In this document: positions 14,888-17,270 of the stretch, in pieces
How the letters are laid out: each line of letters begins with the position of its first letter
Position numbering within the stretch: position 1 is the first letter of the stretch
Notes under the pieces: generated by a model
Databases searched by the model: none
The model's input: only the letters and a program-made list of their open reading frames with translations
What the model was told of the DNA's origin: nothing
Program-made: the position numbers and the translations under genes
DNA from: Bacillota bacterium
Lineage (GTDB): Bacteria > Bacillota > Clostridia > Lachnospirales > Lachnospiraceae
Direction: 5' to 3'
DNA length: 17,270 nt
NCBI GenBank assembly: GCA_022717655.1
Contig: JAIIAN010000046.1
Span: forward strand, 1-17,270

Positions 14888-16129
14888 TTAATCATACAAA
14901 TAATTGGCATACCGCTCATCTGAAATATTTTCTGCATCAATCCATTCGATTCCAGGATTAATATTTTCATCATTTTCCATTCCAAGTGCTGCTCTCGCTG
15001 CTGCTACAACCGTCGCATAGCCCATTCCATAAGCATTTTGAACCAGCACTCCCACTTCTTTTCCAGATTTGATGGCGTCTTTCTGCTTCTTTCCTGCATC
15101 AATTCCGACAACTGCTATTTCTTTTCCAGAGGCTGAGATTGCATCCAGCACTGCACCTGCCGTATTTTCATTCGTACAGAAATATCCCTTTACATCAGGG
15201 AACAGTTTTAACACACTCTCTGCCATCTCACTGACAGAAGTTTCTTCATTTTGATGAGAGATATTTACAATCTCAATATCTGGATATTTTTCTGCAATCG
15301 TCTCGGTAAAGCCCTGTTCTCTCTCCTGACAGTTCTGAGCACTTTCCACATGCGCCATTACCGCAACTTTTCCACTTCCGCCGATTGCATCCGCAAGTTT
15401 TACTGCTGCTTGTGCTCCTGCCTGATAGTTATCCACAACACAGGTTGCATTGACATTTCCGGCTTTCACTCCAGAATCCAAGACAATAACCGGTATTCCA
15501 TTTTCTTCTGCTGCCTCAAGCTGAGCCTGACAGGAATCCATGTCAATTGCAGAGAGACATAATACATCCGGATTTTCTTCAAGCACCGCATCAATAATAT
15601 TAATCTGATTATCTACATTGGTCTCATCTGACGGGCCTTCAAAAGACAATTTAATCTTATTATCTCCTTTATATCCCAGCTTTTCATTCAAATCTTTAAC
15701 AGCAGCATTCATGCCACTTTTAACCGACATCCAGAAGCCGTTTTTCGTACTCTTTACTACAACTGCAATATGGCTTCCTGCCTCTAAATTAATTCCATCT
15801 AAGGATGTATAATCAATCGTGCTTCCGTTTTCACGGAGCTTCTCCATTATCAAATCATCCTGCATATCCGAATCCTGTGCTTCTGTTTCCTGCTCTTTGA
15901 TATTCTCTGTTTTATCAGATGCTGTATTTTCTTCTGTATCCGTTCCATTATTTTTAGTATTATCCTGGGATTTATCGTCTTTTTTATTCTCGTTCTTCTT
16001 ATCTGTCTTTGTTTCTTCTATATCTTCCACACTAGAACTTGCCGCTGTTTCACTTTTCTTGCTCTGGCAGGAAGTCAGACCTCCTGTTGCAAGCACTGCA
16101 CATAATAAAACTGCAACTGCTCTTTTCAT
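14888..16129 (-). CDS. Periplasmic-binding-protein-like lipoprotein (RbsB/sugar type), orphan
   Basis: A 413-residue lipoprotein. A signal peptide with lipobox LTSC (18-21, lipidated Cys21) is followed by an unusually long linker of about 90 residues rich in Lys, Asp, Glu, Asn and Thr. From about residue 118 there is a type-1 periplasmic binding fold of the Peripla_BP_4/RbsB kind: SHIAVVVKSTKNGFWMSVKSG type start, NPDVLCLSAID, GIPVIVLDSGV, ATCVVDNYQAG, GYFCTNENTAGAVLDAI, AVVGIDAG. Such proteins bind sugars or similar small ligands on the cell surface for an ABC importer or a sensor. No permease, ATPase or sensor kinase gene lies beside it, so it serves a remote partner or acts alone. The start has GGAGGAGA shortly upstream. 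The ligand is unknown. Confidence 0.9.
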   Translation of the reverse strand: MKRAVAVLLCAVLATGGLTSCQSKKSETAASSSVEDIEETKTDKKNENKKDDKSQDNTKNNGTDTEENTASDKTENIKEQETEAQDSDMQDDLIMEKLRENGSTIDYTSLDGINLEAGSHIAVVVKSTKNGFWMSVKSGMNAAVKDLNEKLGYKGDNKIKLSFEGPSDETNVDNQINIIDAVLEENPDVLCLSAIDMDSCQAQLEAAEENGIPVIVLDSGVKAGNVNATCVVDNYQAGAQAAVKLADAIGGSGKVAVMAHVESAQNCQEREQGFTETIAEKYPDIEIVNISHQNEETSVSEMAESVLKLFPDVKGYFCTNENTAGAVLDAISASGKEIAVVGIDAGKKQKDAIKSGKEVGVLVQNAYGMGYATVVAAARAALGMENDENINPGIEWIDAENISDERYANYLYD

Positions 16130-16210
16130 ATACTCTTCTCCTCCGCTTTTTTTCTCTATCTGCCTTTTTCTTTTTATGCACTATTATTTTCTAAGTCCAA
16201 CCATGTTTTC

Positions 16211-16238
16211 ATTATACACGAAACAATTTTTGTGTCTA
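16211..16238 (-). promoter_or_regulatory. Promoter of the binding-protein gene
   Basis: On the minus strand TAGACA (16238-16233), a 16-nt spacer and a perfect TATAAT (16216-16211) predict a start near 16204 and a leader of about 75 nt. The positions may be off by one base because I counted them by hand. Confidence 0.65.
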
Positions 16239-16292
16239 TAGGTATTTTGTGACAAATTTGTGAAGAAATGCATCAAAACGGACAGTTTTATT

Positions 16293-16437
16293 CAAGTCAA
16301 ACGGCCATAAGACTTGGCTCATGATTCTGGTCAGCATAAGCTGACAGATGCTCTCAGAATCATTGCAAATTCCCAAGGAGCGTTTATCTCAGTCGAAGAT
16401 TGAGATAACTCTTAAATTTCTGATATCTGTTTATCAG
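16293..16437. other. Hairpin-rich intergenic element between the pseudouridine synthase and binding-protein genes
   Basis: Within 145 nt there are several stems. One arm nests CTTGG (16313-16317)/CCAAG (16373-16377), ATGATTCTG (16321-16329)/CAGAATCAT (16355-16363) and GTCAGC (16330-16335)/GCTGAC (16340-16345). Separate stems are TTATCTCA (16384-16391)/TGAGATAA (16401-16408), CTGATA (16420-16425)/TATCAG (16432-16437) and CAAGTC (16293-16298)/GACTTG (16311-16316). The last competes with the CTTGG pairing. No T-run follows any stem, so a plain terminator is not evident. It matches no riboswitch consensus I know. The strand is undecided; it lies just upstream of the binding-protein promoter and includes the end of the upstream gene. 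Confidence 0.4.
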
Positions 16438-17108
16438 GCAACCGGAAAACGCTCCGGAATTGGAAGCTCAAATTTCATCTGCTTTTTCGTAATCGGATGT
16501 ACGAAATTTAACTTATAGGCACAAAGTGCAATCTGCACCCAGTCTTTTGTGCCTGCAAGCGCCGGATTGTACTTCGTATCTCCATAGAGTGGGAAACCTG
16601 CATTTGCCGTCTGTACCCGAATTTGATGATGCCGTCCGGTAAACAGATGAATCTCTACCAATGCCATGTCATCTTTTTCTTTTAATACCTGATACTCCAG
16701 TATTGCCTTTTTCTTTCCTGCCTCGGATTCCTTTGCAATTCTCGATGTATTGGTTTTTGCATCTTTTATCATCCAGTCTTCTAATCTGCCACTCTTTTTC
16801 TCCGGTATCTTAGATGTCACAGCCAGATAATACTTATCCATCTTTCCGTCCTGCATTTGTTTATTCAATCCTGCCGCTGATTTTTTATTCTTTGCAAAAA
16901 CAAGGATTCCCTCAACCGGCTGATCCAACCGATGAATCACTGCAAGATAAAGCGGTTCTTTCTTTCTCGCCAGATAGCCAAGCAGGGCATGCTCCAGGTC
17001 CTGGTTTCCAACCCGTCTGTTCTGCACCGGCATGCCCGCTGGTTTATGACAGACCAGTAAATCCTTGTCTTCATAAAGAATGATGTCCTCAATTGTTGTA
17101 TATCCCAT
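16434..17108 (-). CDS. RluA-family RNA pseudouridine synthase
   Basis: A 224-residue cytosolic enzyme that converts uridine to pseudouridine in ribosomal or transfer RNA. The catalytic motif is IHRLDQPVEGILVFAK, with catalytic Asp62; Gln-Pro-Val-Glu replaces the more common xxTSG, a variant I believe occurs in other Firmicute members. The N-terminal VCHKPAGMPVQ (about 19-29) and the C-terminal GRHHQIRVQTANAGFPLYGD and LCAYKLNFVHP motifs complete the family pattern. There is no S4 RNA-binding domain, so it is the short, RluA/RluC-core type. The start is ATG 17108, with AAAGGA 8 nt upstream. The site modified cannot be told from sequence. The stop codon falls inside a small hairpin. Confidence 0.92.
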   Translation of the reverse strand: MGYTTIEDIILYEDKDLLVCHKPAGMPVQNRRVGNQDLEHALLGYLARKKEPLYLAVIHRLDQPVEGILVFAKNKKSAAGLNKQMQDGKMDKYYLAVTSKIPEKKSGRLEDWMIKDAKTNTSRIAKESEAGKKKAILEYQVLKEKDDMALVEIHLFTGRHHQIRVQTANAGFPLYGDTKYNPALAGTKDWVQIALCAYKLNFVHPITKKQMKFELPIPERFPVA

Positions 17109-17177
17109 TTTGTTTTTCCTTTCTTTCTCCTTAATATATATCTAAAACTTACTAAAGCTTATTTTTCTGCGCACACA

Positions 17178-17226
17178 AGGACAACCGCCATACCTTCAAC
17201 TTTTTTCAGATACAACGGTTGCCCTA
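17178..17226. other. Hairpin upstream of the pseudouridine synthase gene
   Basis: GGACAACCG (about 17178-17188) and CGGTTGCCC (about 17216-17224) pair with one mismatch around a loop of nearly 30 nt. On the minus strand TTGTGTGCGC follows, with no T-run, so it is at best a weak terminator of the gene entering from the right, or a leader structure. Confidence 0.3.
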
Positions 17227-17270
17227 ATGATGTTCTGCGTTATTCAATTTTAATAATTCCTCTCTTTTTT
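17224..17270 (-). CDS. Possible C-terminal end of a gene entering from the right edge
   Basis: One minus-strand frame reads KREELLKLNNAEHH and then stops at 17226-17224. It looks coding-like and is followed by a hairpin, but 14 codons are too few to identify a family or to be sure it is real. Confidence 0.25.
   Translation of the reverse strand, partial: KREELLKLNNAEHH

Noticed and set aside
16384..16408. The TTATCTCA/TGAGATAA hairpin as an intrinsic terminator of the pseudouridine synthase gene.
   Set aside because: No T-run follows on either strand. It is better described as part of the hairpin-rich element.

Overview
The window looks like a chromosomal stretch from a low-to-moderate-GC anaerobic Firmicute, most likely a gut Clostridium/Lachnospiraceae-type organism. 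This is inferred from the AGGAGG-type ribosome sites, a V/A-type ATPase operon in place of an F-type one, a cytosolic GH3 beta-glucosidase, a sugar-type binding lipoprotein with a long acidic linker, and the style of the tyrosine recombinase remnant. No species assignment is possible from sequence reading alone. Every gene I can support lies on the minus strand, so the window reads from right to left.

Right part (17270 to 14600): the possible tail of an unidentified gene at the edge, an RluA-family pseudouridine synthase, an intergenic stretch rich in nested hairpins, then an orphan periplasmic-binding-protein-like lipoprotein with its own promoter and a very strong terminator.

Centre (14626 to 5727): a complete nine-gene V/A-type ATPase operon in the Enterococcus ntp order (peripheral stalk G/H-type subunit, I, K, E, C, F, A, B, D). 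A consensus-like promoter (TTGACA, 17 nt, TAATAT) precedes it and a hairpin terminator ends it. Catalytic residues in A, the arginine finger in B, and the Na+-site residues in the K proteolipid are all visible, so a Na+-pumping enzyme is likely. A separate transcription unit for a GH3 beta-glucosidase follows.

Left part (about 3250 to 1): accessory, decaying DNA. It holds a tyrosine recombinase reduced to its N-terminal DNA-binding domain plus a scrap of catalytic domain. Next to it is a segment of about 300 bp bounded by two 26-bp sites in inverted orientation (23 of 26 identical), each with 10-bp arms around the same asymmetric 6-bp spacer. Then comes a secreted surface-protein gene broken by two one-base homopolymer insertions and one nonsense codon. 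Inside the bounded segment is a good sigma-A promoter that currently points away from the surface-protein gene; inverting the segment would point it at that gene. I read this as an invertible-promoter phase switch caught in the OFF orientation, with its target and its neighbouring recombinase both degraded. This is the most interesting feature of the window. At the left edge is the N-terminal part of a ParA-like ATPase, cut by the window end.
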